DNA of 64,000 nucleotides from Dyella caseinilytica (lineage in GTDB: Bacteria; Pseudomonadota; Gammaproteobacteria; Xanthomonadales; Rhodanobacteraceae): assembly GCF_016865235.1 (NCBI RefSeq), contig NZ_CP064030.1, positions 3,968,001 through 4,032,000 on the forward strand. Reading direction: 5' to 3'. Shown here one piece after another: positions 17,229 through 26,101 of this stretch; the first letter of the stretch is position 1; each line of letters opens with the position of its first letter. The notes beneath the pieces were generated by a model. That model was given only the letters and a program-made list of their open reading frames with translations, was not told the origin of the DNA and ran no database searches. The translations under genes were made by a program, and so were the position numbers.

Positions 17229-18137
17229 ATGTACACCGAGCATCACGCCGTCCAAGCGAAGCCCAGACATCCGGGGCTGATCGCACCAGCACTGGAAGCA
17301 CTGCTCAATCAGTCAATGCTGCGGGTCGAGGTCGTTGCCGAAGAGCAGTACTGTGGCGCCTGGTTTGTGGACGAACCCCGTTACGAATGTGGCGTTTTCC
17401 ATCTGGTTGGCGCTGGCGATTGCCTGATCGAATGCGATGCACTGAGTGAAACGTGGGTTCTGCAAGCCGGCGATCTGGTCGTGTTCCCGCATGGCGATCC
17501 GCATCGCCTGAGCGCATGTAACGGTCACGATGACATCCCTACCAGCATGATTTGTGGGGAGCTGCACTTTTCCCATACCCGGCACCCGCTTAGCCACGCC
17601 CTTCCGATTTGCTTTGTTGTCCGCGCCGCCCAAGCCGATGCCGTATTCCAAGACCTCTCGGCCATGATGGTGGAAGTGGCCAACTCCCATCTTCCCGGGC
17701 GACAGGTCTTGTTGAACAAGCTCGCCGATACGCTTTTCACCCTCGCGGTGTGCGATTACGCCCACCGCAATAGCGATCATCAGGGGCTATTCGCAGCACT
17801 CGCCGACGGCCGTATCTGCAAGGTGCTTCGCGCTGTGCATGAAACACCAGGCTGCGCATGGACCATGCAATCCATGGCATCCCTCGCCTGCATGTCGCGC
17901 TCTGCATTCGCCGAGCGCTTCGCGCAGCTGATGAAAATGCCGCCGATGCAGTACGTGACGCAGTGGCGTGTAAGCGTTGCCGAACGCATGCTGCGCGATC
18001 AGCGGCTGTCTGTGGCGATGATTGCCGAACAACTGGGCTATAGCAGCGAAGCTGCATTCAGGCGGCTTTTCAAGCGTATCAGTGGCATTGGCCCTGGACG
18101 AATTCGCCACGAAAGCATAGAGCACACCTTGAATTGA
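17229..18137 (+). CDS. AraC-family transcriptional regulator with cupin-type sensor
   Basis: A 302-residue regulator. The N-terminal half (GVFHLVGAGDCLIE, WVLQAGDLVVFPHGDPHRL) is a cupin-like ligand domain. The C-terminal hundred residues are a double helix-turn-helix: WTMQSMASLACMSRSAFAERFAQLMKMPPMQYVTQWRVSVAERML and then MIAEQLGYSSEAAFRRLFKRISGIGPGRIR. The target is unknown. It lies 71 bases downstream of the bufferin operon on the same strand and might regulate it, but no operator was identified. The gene carries no sign of truncation. Confidence 0.9.
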   Translation: MYTEHHAVQAKPRHPGLIAPALEALLNQSMLRVEVVAEEQYCGAWFVDEPRYECGVFHLVGAGDCLIECDALSETWVLQAGDLVVFPHGDPHRLSACNGHDDIPTSMICGELHFSHTRHPLSHALPICFVVRAAQADAVFQDLSAMMVEVANSHLPGRQVLLNKLADTLFTLAVCDYAHRNSDHQGLFAALADGRICKVLRAVHETPGCAWTMQSMASLACMSRSAFAERFAQLMKMPPMQYVTQWRVSVAERMLRDQRLSVAMIAEQLGYSSEAAFRRLFKRISGIGPGRIRHESIEHTLN

Positions 18138-18220
18138 ACCATGCGGCAAACGCAAGGTGATTCGTGGCCGAAATAAAACTTGATGGGTGTCGAACCCTAA
18201 CGGAGCCTCAAAGCCACATG

Positions 18221-18296
18221 CGTCATTCTCGCGAAAGCGAGAGTCCAGTGCATTTGTACATCAAGTCGCTGGATCCCTGCCTTCGCCGGGATGACG
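18221..18296. repeat. Dispersed palindromic repeat, diverged paired copy 3
   Basis: Same architecture as the copy near 14331 (left arm 18221-18247, right arm 18270-18296), but the arms are imperfect. It lies between the convergent AraC and Dcp genes. Confidence 0.75.
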
Positions 18297-18331
18297 ATGA
18301 GGTATGACTGAAGTTCGACGCTGACCAGGCA

Positions 18332-18363
18332 ACAAAAAAAGGGGCCGGCAAGCCGACCCCTTT
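18332..18363 (-). terminator. Intrinsic terminator of the Dcp-like gene
   Basis: On the minus strand GGGGTCGGC-TT-GCCGGCCCC (one mismatch) is followed by a run of seven T. It starts about 20 bases after the stop codon at 18383. Confidence 0.85.
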
Positions 18364-18382
18364 TCCATAGCTACAAGCGATA

Positions 18383-20596
18383 TTACTTCGCCGGCGCCTG
18401 CTTCAGACCGCGATCGATCAGCATCGGCTCGATGCTCGGATCCTGACCGCGCCAGTTCTTGTAGAGCTTGGAGAGCTCAACCGTGTTACCGCGCGAGAGA
18501 ATCAAGTCGCGGAAGTGGTCGCCGTTTTCACGGGTCAGGCCACCATGTTCCTTGAAGTTCTCAAACGCATCGTCGGCGAGCATCTGTGTCCACAGATAGG
18601 CGTAATAGCCGGCCGAGTAGCCATTGCTCCAGATGTGCAGGAAGTAGCTGGAACGATAGCGCGGCGGCACGTAGGAAAGGTCTACGCCATCCTTCTTCAG
18701 CGCGGCAGTTTCAAAGGCATCGGCATCCTGCTTGGGCTCGTCCGCACTGATCATGTGCCAGTTCATGTCGAGCATCGCGGCAGCGACCAGCTCGGTCATG
18801 TCGTAGCCCTTATTGAACAAGCCGGCCTTCTTGACCTTGTCGACCAGCTCCTGCGGCATCGGTTCGCCGGTCTTGTAGTTCTTCGCGTAGTTGGCGAAGA
18901 CCTTCGGATCGGTCGCCCAATGTTCGTTGAACTGCGACGGGAACTCGACGAAATCGCGCGCGGTGGCCGTACCGGACAGGGTCGGATACTGCACGTCAGA
19001 GAACAGACCGTGCAAGCCATGGCCGAATTCGTGGAACATGGTGATCACGTCATCCATCGACAGCAGCGCAGGCTGGCCGTCGGCGGGCTTGGTGAAGTTG
19101 GCGACGTTGTAAATCACCGGCTTGGTACCGATCAGCTTGGACTGGCCAACAAAGTTGTCCATCCAGGCGCCGCCGTTCTTGTTGTCGCGCTTGAAGTAGT
19201 CGAAGTAGAACAGGGCCAGCGACTTGCCGTCCTTGTCGAACACTTCGAACACGCGCACATCCGGGTTGTAAACCGGAATGTCCTTGCGTTCCTTGAAGGT
19301 CAGGCCGTAGAGCTGGTTGGCCGCGTAGAACACGCCGTTCTGCAGCACGTTATTGAGTTCGAAATACGGCTTGATCTGCGAGTCGTCGAGATCGTATTTC
19401 GCCTTGCGCACTTCTTCGGCGTAATGCTCCCAATCCCACGGTTCAAGCTTGAAAGTGGGCTGGTGCAGCGCGGCCTGATCTTTGTCGATCTGCTTCTGGA
19501 TGTCAGCCGCTTCGACCTTGGCGCGCGCCACGGCAGCCGGTGCGAGCTTGTCCATGAAGCTCATCACCGTCTCCGGCTTCTCCGCCATCTGGTCTTCCAG
19601 CGTCCAGGCGGCGAAGTTCGGGAAACCAATCAGCTTGGCTTCTTGCGCACGCAACTGGGCGAGGCGCGTAATGATGTCGCGCGTGTCGTTTGCATCACCC
19701 TTTTCGGCGCGCGTCCACGACGCTTCGAACAGCGCCTGGCGCGTGGGGCGATCGGTCAGATCCTGCAGCAGCGGTTGCTGCGTGGTGTTCTGCAAGGTGA
19801 GCACCCACTTGCCATCCAGATGACGATCCTTGGCGGCTTGCGCAGCGGCGGCGACGTCTTCATCGGAAAGACCGGCAAGCTTGCTCTTGTCGTCAACGAC
19901 CAACGCGCCGTCCTTGCCGGCAGCGAGCAGCTTGTTGTTGAACTGCGCTTCGAGGCTGGCTTCTTCCTTGTTGAAATCCTTCAGCTTGGCCTTGTCCGCA
20001 TCGGACAGCTTGGCACCGGCCATCACGAATTGACGGTAGACCACTTCGATAAGACGCTGCGATTCGGGATCGAGCTTGAGCGAGTCACGCTGGTCGTACA
20101 CGGCCTGGACGCGCTGGAACAACTTGTCATTGAGATGGATCGCATCGGCGTGCGCGGCGAGCTTGGGAGCTTCTTCTTCCTGTACCTTCTGCAGCGCGTC
20201 GTCGGTGTTGGCGGCAGTGACGCCGTTGAACACCATCATCACGCGATTGAGCAGAACGCCGGTTTTCTCCAGCGCCACATAGGTGTTCTCGAACGTCGCC
20301 GGCTCCGGGTTATTGGCAATCTTGTCGACTTCGGCGAGCTGCTGCTTCATGCCCTCTTCGATCGCCGGCTGGTAGTCGCTGTCCTTGATCTTGTCGAACG
20401 GCGGCGCCTGATAGGGCAGCGTGCTGGCGGTGAAGAACGGATTGGCGGCCGGCGCTTCTGCGGCAGCCGTCGTCGATGCCTTGGCGGGCGCACTGCCGGA
20501 GGCGGCGGGAGCTGAGCTGCCGGCGTTATTGGGCGACTGGGAACAGGCAGCGAGTGCGACCGACATAGCAATCGCAAGGATACGAAGACGAGGCAT
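18383..20596 (-). CDS. dcp: M3-family peptidyl-dipeptidase, Dcp-like lipoprotein
   Basis: Zinc metallopeptidase of the M3 (thimet/Dcp) family that releases dipeptides from the C-termini of oligopeptides. The 737-residue protein begins with a lipoprotein signal (lipobox LAAC, Cys18), then an Ala/Ser linker to about residue 50, so it should be anchored in the cell envelope, unlike cytosolic E. coli Dcp. The zinc site HEFGH lies at about residues 521-525, with the third-ligand region EFPSQFNEHW and the substrate-binding YRSSYFLHIWSNGYSAGYYAYLW further on. A strong terminator follows. Confidence 0.93.
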   Translation of the reverse strand: MPRLRILAIAMSVALAACSQSPNNAGSSAPAASGSAPAKASTTAAAEAPAANPFFTASTLPYQAPPFDKIKDSDYQPAIEEGMKQQLAEVDKIANNPEPATFENTYVALEKTGVLLNRVMMVFNGVTAANTDDALQKVQEEEAPKLAAHADAIHLNDKLFQRVQAVYDQRDSLKLDPESQRLIEVVYRQFVMAGAKLSDADKAKLKDFNKEEASLEAQFNNKLLAAGKDGALVVDDKSKLAGLSDEDVAAAAQAAKDRHLDGKWVLTLQNTTQQPLLQDLTDRPTRQALFEASWTRAEKGDANDTRDIITRLAQLRAQEAKLIGFPNFAAWTLEDQMAEKPETVMSFMDKLAPAAVARAKVEAADIQKQIDKDQAALHQPTFKLEPWDWEHYAEEVRKAKYDLDDSQIKPYFELNNVLQNGVFYAANQLYGLTFKERKDIPVYNPDVRVFEVFDKDGKSLALFYFDYFKRDNKNGGAWMDNFVGQSKLIGTKPVIYNVANFTKPADGQPALLSMDDVITMFHEFGHGLHGLFSDVQYPTLSGTATARDFVEFPSQFNEHWATDPKVFANYAKNYKTGEPMPQELVDKVKKAGLFNKGYDMTELVAAAMLDMNWHMISADEPKQDADAFETAALKKDGVDLSYVPPRYRSSYFLHIWSNGYSAGYYAYLWTQMLADDAFENFKEHGGLTRENGDHFRDLILSRGNTVELSKLYKNWRGQDPSIEPMLIDRGLKQAPAK

Positions 20597-20907
20597 GAAA
20601 GCTCCCCAAAAGGTAGGCCCATCTAGTGGACGGAATCAGGTAGCTGTCGACTGTAGCCAGACGCCCCGTATCTTCCAAGCCTTACTTCCCTCCCATGACT
20701 GTTTTGGGACGTCAGCGGCCGACTTGGCAGCTCGAATTCACCCGACATGCCCCACGTAACCTGCCTGCCTGGTACATCGTCATCTCCTTACCTACTCCAG
20801 GCTTGCGTGACCACTGCCCACTCCATGGCCGGAATGCCAGCATTGCCGATCTGACCATGCCCCTCAGCGGGGGCCTTACTCGCTCTACTACTCGCCTTGG
20901 CCCAGAG
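20597..20907. other. Intergenic region before the low-GC cassette
   Basis: A 311-base gap between divergent genes. No supported gene, leader peptide or terminator was found; it must hold the Dcp promoter on the minus strand and probably the cassette promoter on the plus strand, but neither could be fixed. Confidence 0.4.
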
Positions 20908-21563
20908 ATGGCATACACGAAGAAAGCGATCGTCATATCGGGATCCCCCAGGATGGGCGGCATCACGGCCACCGTTCCGAAACCATTCGGTCAAAGCTCG
21001 AAGCCAAGGGATATCCGACGCAGGTCATTCATTTGGCTAGCAAGCGCATTTCATCTTGTGATGGTTGCGAGCGACCAGGCGAGGGTTGCAACTACAGAAC
21101 GATCCCATGCACCAAACAAGATGACATGACAGCCATCATTCCCGCGATGATCGAAGCGGATATCCTGATTTACGCCTGCCCGGTCCATGCATTTGGCACG
21201 TCGAACCTTATGCAACTTTTCCTGGAGCGGGCAGGCGTTGGCTACCTTCGATTCAACAGGCCACTTGCCAACAAGATCGGCGGCATTGTAATCGTTGGCC
21301 GGAAATACAATCTGGGAAACGTACACGACCAGATCCTTAACAACATGCTTCTCAATCGAATGATCGTTCCTGGATCGGGCTTTCCCGTCCTGGTACATGG
21401 CGACGAGTCCACCAGATCCATTCCCGACGCCGAAGAGATCGTCGCGCTCGACCAGCTTCTTGATCGGCTAGTGGAAGTAAGTGCATCGATCAATACACAG
21501 ATGCTCCGAACTGAGTGGGAAAACGAACGCCAATTGATCTCGAGGGCCAGGCAAGAACCATGA
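20908..21563 (+). pseudogene. Flavodoxin-family NAD(P)H oxidoreductase, frameshifted
   Basis: Two frames together encode one protein. MAYTKKAIVISGSPRMGGITATV, the FMN-phosphate-binding start of the family, runs in frame 1 from ATG 20908. The rest (TIRSKLEAKGYPTQVIHLASKR, then CDGCERPGEGC...DDM, IIYACPVHAFG-type segments and a C-terminus ending at 21563) is in frame 3. The switch falls near 20971-20982; restoring one base there would give a continuous protein of about 218 residues. This could be real inactivation, an assembly error or programmed shifting. The stop overlaps the next start (ATGA), so the gene belongs to the chorismate cassette. Base composition is lower in GC than in neighbours. 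Confidence 0.75.
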
Positions 21564-23056
21564 ATAACCAAATCGAAGTACGATCCGTCGTTCGCCAGCT
21601 TCCTCATTTTCTTGACAGTTTCAAAGTCCATCGTGTATTTCGAGATTTCTTTAACGATGAAGACCTTTTCCTCCTCGAATCTCTATCTGGTCCAGCCAAG
21701 GATTGCACGCAATCCGTGATCGGTTACAACAGGATCATTTCCATCAAATGGAATGATGGAATGCTTGCTCTCTCGGGGAAGCAGCAGGTCATCGACTTGA
21801 TCGCTAAGCATCCTGCATGGCAAAACCTCCCAAGGCAAGGTAGAGCCATCGATTTTGGACGCGGAGCGAGCCTCTTCGACGCCCTTCGTAGCATCGAGAC
21901 AATGTTCATCGCCAGCTCAAACAAAGCTCGTCCCTCCTCGCCCGGACTCGGCTTTTTTGGCTATATCGGGTATGACGCCATTTTCTCGATCGAGAAAATA
22001 CCAAAATGCATAGATCGAAGAGGCTGCGAGGACGAAGCGCAACTGGCCATCTACGAAGGCATCATCCACACCCAACTGGACAGGTCATCATCATCGCTGA
22101 CTGTCAATACGTGCCCATTATGGGAGGCCACGCCCATTGACCACATCCTGGCGTCCATGGACAGCAACCCGGCCATCGAAAGCGATTCATACAACTACAC
22201 ATTCGAAAGCCTGCCAACTGTCAGTCGAAACACTTACCTTTCGTGGGTTAACAAAGCCAAACGCCACATCAGTATCGGCGACATCTACCAGATACAGCTT
22301 GGCCATGAAATTAGGATCGACGCCACTATTCCACCCATCGAAACGTATCGCCGGCTTAGAAAGTTCAATCCATCGCCTTACATGTACTACTTCGGCACAG
22401 AGGACGGAATGACCGTTGCTGGCGCAAGCCCCGAATTATTCGTCTCGCTTGATCACTCACGAAAAGTTCAAATGCGCCCCATTGCAGGAACTGCCAGAAA
22501 AGGCACTTCCGAGGCTGAAAATAAATCGATCACCGCGACTCTTCTTTCCGATGAAAAGGAATGCGCTGAACATCTTATGCTCGTGGATCTGTGCAGGAAT
22601 GATGTATCCCGTGTCTGCGATGCCAGCACCCTGAATGTCGACGAACTAATGGTGACCGAAGCCTACTCTCACGTTATTCATATTGTCTCCAACGTCTCTG
22701 GATACCTCAGGACAAGCAAGGACAAATACGACCTTGTTGCCGCGACATTCCCCGCCGGCACCATGACCGGAACACCAAAGATAAGAGCCGTCGAAATCAT
22801 TGAAGATACAGAAATATCTTCCCGCGGCATCTATGCTGGCTGTATCGGCTTTTTCGGCTTCGACAACACGATGGTCACAGCACTTTGCATTCGCACAACA
22901 ACATGGCGCAATGGGCGTTACAGCATTCGCGCATCCGGCGGCGTGGTCGAAGACTCCACTCCGGAAGGTGAGTGGAACGAGACCATCAGCAAGCTCAGCT
23001 CGCCGTACTTTGCCATTACCAACAAGGACCTAAGAAGTGAAGACTTTACTTGTTGA
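21560..23056 (+). CDS. Anthranilate synthase component I-like chorismate-utilising enzyme
   Basis: A 498-residue protein of the TrpE/PabB/ADIC-synthase family. The chorismate-binding half is intact: GDIYQIQLGHEI, YMYYFGTEDGMTVAGASPELFVSL, PIAGTARKG, DEKECAEHLMLVDLCRNDVSRV, FPAGTMTGTPKIRAVEII and the final GGVVEDSTPEGEWNE. The Ala in PIAGT (Lys in PabB-type PIKGT) points to anthranilate or 2-amino-2-deoxyisochorismate formation rather than 4-amino-4-deoxychorismate. An LLES motif near residue 40 corresponds to the tryptophan-site region of TrpE. It overlaps the glutaminase gene by 20 bases. GC content and codons (AGG, ATA, AAA) differ from the surroundings, suggesting transfer. It may serve tryptophan or a secondary metabolite. 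Confidence 0.85.
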   Translation: MNNQIEVRSVVRQLPHFLDSFKVHRVFRDFFNDEDLFLLESLSGPAKDCTQSVIGYNRIISIKWNDGMLALSGKQQVIDLIAKHPAWQNLPRQGRAIDFGRGASLFDALRSIETMFIASSNKARPSSPGLGFFGYIGYDAIFSIEKIPKCIDRRGCEDEAQLAIYEGIIHTQLDRSSSSLTVNTCPLWEATPIDHILASMDSNPAIESDSYNYTFESLPTVSRNTYLSWVNKAKRHISIGDIYQIQLGHEIRIDATIPPIETYRRLRKFNPSPYMYYFGTEDGMTVAGASPELFVSLDHSRKVQMRPIAGTARKGTSEAENKSITATLLSDEKECAEHLMLVDLCRNDVSRVCDASTLNVDELMVTEAYSHVIHIVSNVSGYLRTSKDKYDLVAATFPAGTMTGTPKIRAVEIIEDTEISSRGIYAGCIGFFGFDNTMVTALCIRTTTWRNGRYSIRASGGVVEDSTPEGEWNETISKLSSPYFAITNKDLRSEDFTC

Positions 23057-23606
23057 TGCTTACGACAGCTTCGTTCACATCATTGCGAACTACCTCGAAG
23101 TTCTTGGTCTTCAACCCGATGTCGTCCGGTGCAATGAAATCGATGTAGCTGCTATCGGGGCAAACTACCAAAGTATCGTGCTCGGTCCGGGACCAGGACA
23201 CCCTAGAGAAAGCGGCTATCTGAACATTCTCTCCGCGCATGAAGGAAAGCTCCCCATTTTTGGCGTATGTCTTGGCATGCAGGCTATCGCTGAGTACTAC
23301 GGTGTACCTGTCGTCCAAGCCGCACACCGGCGACACGGCAAAGTCAGCACGGTCGAACATACGTCACAGGGCTGCTTCATGGGACTCCCATCACCGATGG
23401 AGGTTACACGCTATCATTCGCTGGTCGCCGATAGGGCGCAGCTCCCGAGCAGCATGCTCGATGTCACGGCCGAATCGCTTGACGACCATTACGTCATGGG
23501 ACTTAAGCATCGCACGCATCCCATTGAGGGTGTGCAATTTCATCCCGAAAGCGTTACGACACCGCATGGCCTTGATCTGATCAGAAATGCTTTGCTCAGC
23601 CATTAA
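23037..23606 (+). CDS. Glutamine amidotransferase (TrpG/PabA type)
   Basis: The 189-residue glutaminase supplying ammonia to the upstream chorismate enzyme. Class I features are intact: LLVDAYDSFVHIIANYL at the N-terminus, the oxyanion segment LGPGPGHP, nucleophile Cys in FGVCLGMQAI, and the His/Glu pair in GVQFHPES. It starts inside the end of the synthase gene, so translation is coupled. TrpG and PabA cannot be separated by eye; the PIAGT motif of the partner favours anthranilate or ADIC synthesis. The stretch shares the lower GC of the cassette. Confidence 0.88.
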   Translation: MKTLLVDAYDSFVHIIANYLEVLGLQPDVVRCNEIDVAAIGANYQSIVLGPGPGHPRESGYLNILSAHEGKLPIFGVCLGMQAIAEYYGVPVVQAAHRRHGKVSTVEHTSQGCFMGLPSPMEVTRYHSLVADRAQLPSSMLDVTAESLDDHYVMGLKHRTHPIEGVQFHPESVTTPHGLDLIRNALLSH

Positions 23607-23693
23607 GGCGAAGTTGCCGCAACACAGACCCCAGAGTTATTGCACTACATGCGAGTAGCATCTCTCCGTCACCATAGCTACATTAATCGAGCC

Positions 23694-24806
23694 TCAGTGA
23701 GTGCTATAGGTGCGATCTTTCCAGCGCGAACGCACGCCACGCCAGTAACGGATGGCCGAGCTCCAGGTCATGCCCAGATAGAGCACGGCACCGAACGGCA
23801 GCAGCAGCGCCCACGTCAACCGCATATGGTAATAGCGCAGCATGGGTAGGTAGCTCAGCATCATGGCCACCAGGGCGATCAACCCCAGACGCCAGGCCGA
23901 TGCAGAGGCCAGGAGCAGGAAAGGCAGGCCGTAGGCCAGCGCAAAAAGCACCGTCACCACCAGCAGCAGTGCGGTGGAATAGCCCAATTGGGTGAACGCG
24001 GAGCGCGCCACCATGTCGTGGATCGAACGCAGCGTGCCATACGGGCGCAGACTCACTACGTCACGGCTGAGGCCCAGCCAGGTGCGATAGCCAGCATTCT
24101 TGACCTGCCGCGCAAGCGTGCAGTCGTCGATCAGCGCATTGCGCAGGCTGGCAAAGGCGCCGGCACGCTGCAGTGCCTCGGTGTCGACCAGGATGCAACC
24201 ACCCGCCGCCGCCGCCACCAGGCGGGACGATGAGTTCGAAATCGAAAAGGGATACAGCAGCTTGAAGTAGTACACGAACGCCGGCAGCAGCAGGCGATCC
24301 CAGAAGCTGGTGCGGCGCAGATCAGCCATCAGTGAGACGAACTGGCGATTGTCACGACGCTTGTGCGCCAACAGCGCGCCCAGCAAACCGGGCTGAAGCT
24401 GGATATCGGCATCCAGCAGCAGGGTGATTGGCGTCTTGACCTGCGACTTGCCCTGCTCCAGCGCCCACAGCTTGCCCGCCCAACCTTCGGGCAGAGGCTG
24501 GCCGCGAATGACGCGAGTGTTTGGGAAGGAAGCGGCGATTTCCGCCGTCTCGTCGCTGGACTGGTCGTCCACCACGATCACCTGCAAACCACTGCCCTGC
24601 GATTGCAGGCCAGCGAGCGTAAGGCCGATCACGTCGGCCTCGTTGCGTGCAGGAATGAGCACGGTGATCTCGCTGAGATCAGCCGATCCGGCATTCGGAT
24701 CGGCTTCAATGCGCTCGCGGGTACTCCAGGGCCGCCACGGTACCAGCAGCAGGCCCACCCACATCAACACCGGCAGCGACGCGGCCACCCACTCGACCAT
24801 GCTCAT
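23694..24806 (-). CDS. hpnB: Hopanoid-associated glycosyltransferase HpnB
   Basis: A 370-residue membrane-bound family-2 glycosyltransferase found in hopanoid clusters; its exact acceptor is not established. It has an N-terminal membrane anchor, the nucleotide-sugar fold ITVLIPARNEADVI, VIVVDDQSSDET, the DxD segment LLLDADIQL, and the acceptor-side IDDCTLARQV. Three hydrophobic segments follow near the C-terminus (ALLLVVTVLFALAYGLPFLLL, LGLIALVAMMLSYLPML, LTWALLLPFGAVLYLGM). It lies 18 bases downstream of hpnH, the last gene of the minus-strand mevalonate/hopanoid run. Confidence 0.93.
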   Translation of the reverse strand: MSMVEWVAASLPVLMWVGLLLVPWRPWSTRERIEADPNAGSADLSEITVLIPARNEADVIGLTLAGLQSQGSGLQVIVVDDQSSDETAEIAASFPNTRVIRGQPLPEGWAGKLWALEQGKSQVKTPITLLLDADIQLQPGLLGALLAHKRRDNRQFVSLMADLRRTSFWDRLLLPAFVYYFKLLYPFSISNSSSRLVAAAAGGCILVDTEALQRAGAFASLRNALIDDCTLARQVKNAGYRTWLGLSRDVVSLRPYGTLRSIHDMVARSAFTQLGYSTALLLVVTVLFALAYGLPFLLLASASAWRLGLIALVAMMLSYLPMLRYYHMRLTWALLLPFGAVLYLGMTWSSAIRYWRGVRSRWKDRTYSTH

Positions 24807-24824
24807 TGGTGACCGCGTTCGGCG

Positions 24825-25967
24825 TCAGTGGTTGGCGTCGGCGCCGGTCGACGAATCGCGACGCTGGATCGAGCTGATCGGAATGTGGATCGCGGTGGCA
24901 TCGGCACGATTGCCGTATTTCACCGGCAGATCCGGTGCCATCGGGCCATCGGTGCGGGGACCGAACATCGACACCTTCAGCGCCTTCAGCGGATGGGCGA
25001 ACATGTCGTCCACGGCCGTGCCTTCAAAGCCGCAGTGCGCCATGCAGTTGTCGCACTTCGGGTTGATGCCCACGCCGTACTTTTCCCACTCGGTGTCTTC
25101 CATCAACTCCTTGTAGGTCTTGGCGTAGCCTTCATCCACCAGCAGGTAGCAGGGTTTCTGCCAGCCGAAGATGTTGTAGGTCGGGTTGGACCACGGCGTG
25201 CACTGGTAAGACTGGTTGCCGGCGATGAAGTCCACGAACATCGCCGACTGGTTGAACGCCCACTTGCGCTTGCGTTCCTTGCCGATCTTGAAAATGTTGC
25301 GGAACAGCTGCTTGCTTTCGCTGCGGCCGAGGAACACGTCCTGGCGCGGCGCATGCTGGTAGCTATAGCCCGGCGACACCGTGATGCCTTCCACGCCCAG
25401 TTCCATCGCGTAGTCGAAGAAGTCGGCGACTTCTTCCGGCGGCTCGCTGTTGAACAGCGTGCAGTTCACCGTGACGCGGAAACCCTTGGACAGCGCCAGC
25501 TTGATCGCGGCGACGGCCTTGTCGAACACGCCGTCCATGCAAACGGATTTGTCGTGCTGCTTTTCCAGGCCGTCCAGATGCACCGACCAGGTGAAGTACG
25601 GCGACGGCTTGTATTCGTCGATGTGCTTGGGCATCAAGATGGCGTTGGTGCACAGGTACACGAACTTCTTGCGTGCCACGATGCCTTCAACGATCTTCGG
25701 CAGATCCTTGTGGATGAGCGGCTCGCCACCCGGGATGGACACCACCGGTGCATCGCACTCATCGACGGCAGCCAGCGCCTGCTCGACGCTCATGCGCTTC
25801 TGCAGGATTTCTTTGGGCTGATCGATCTTGCCGCAGCCGGCGCAGGCCAGATTGCACTGGAACAGCGGCTCCAACATCATCGCCAACGGGTAACGCTTCT
25901 GACCGCTCAGCTTTTTGCCGAGGATGTAACGCGCGATCGTGGTTTGCTGAATAAGAGGAATACCCAA
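24825..25967 (-). CDS. hpnH: Adenosyl-hopene transferase HpnH, radical SAM
   Basis: Adds a 5'-deoxyadenosyl group to diploptene to give adenosylhopane, the first step of the C35 hopanoid side chain. The 380-residue protein has the radical-SAM cluster motif C38-x3-C42-x2-C45 (CNLACAGC), a GGEPL SAM-binding segment, and a C-terminal Cys cluster in NPKCDNCMAHCGFEG. The start is TTG at 25965-25967 with GGAG six bases upstream, giving the family N-terminus MGIPLIQQ. It lies between idi (134 bases upstream) and hpnB. Confidence 0.96.
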   Translation of the reverse strand: MGIPLIQQTTIARYILGKKLSGQKRYPLAMMLEPLFQCNLACAGCGKIDQPKEILQKRMSVEQALAAVDECDAPVVSIPGGEPLIHKDLPKIVEGIVARKKFVYLCTNAILMPKHIDEYKPSPYFTWSVHLDGLEKQHDKSVCMDGVFDKAVAAIKLALSKGFRVTVNCTLFNSEPPEEVADFFDYAMELGVEGITVSPGYSYQHAPRQDVFLGRSESKQLFRNIFKIGKERKRKWAFNQSAMFVDFIAGNQSYQCTPWSNPTYNIFGWQKPCYLLVDEGYAKTYKELMEDTEWEKYGVGINPKCDNCMAHCGFEGTAVDDMFAHPLKALKVSMFGPRTDGPMAPDLPVKYGNRADATAIHIPISSIQRRDSSTGADANH

Positions 25968-26101
25968 AGGATTCTCCAGTACGTCAATGCCGCGGATGCT
26001 TGCCGATCGCCATCTGGCGCGGGTTGCACATCGTTGAGCTATAAGTTTTTACAGGGATTCAGTATAAGCCACCTGGGTGGCCGCTGTTATTCCTGCCCTG
26101 C

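Noticed and set aside
18515..20515. A 666-codon open frame on the plus strand
   Set aside because: It is wholly antisense to the Dcp-like gene, is His/Val/Leu/Gly-skewed as expected for the mirror of a GC-rich gene, and has no domain.
20597..20907. A Trp-rich leader peptide or attenuator before the anthranilate-synthase-like cassette
   Set aside because: No short frame with consecutive Trp codons and no alternative hairpins with a T-tract were found.
20695..21129. A separate 144-codon gene
   Set aside because: Only its middle (from 20908) matches a protein family, and the match continues in another frame, so it is treated as the broken start of the flavodoxin-family gene.
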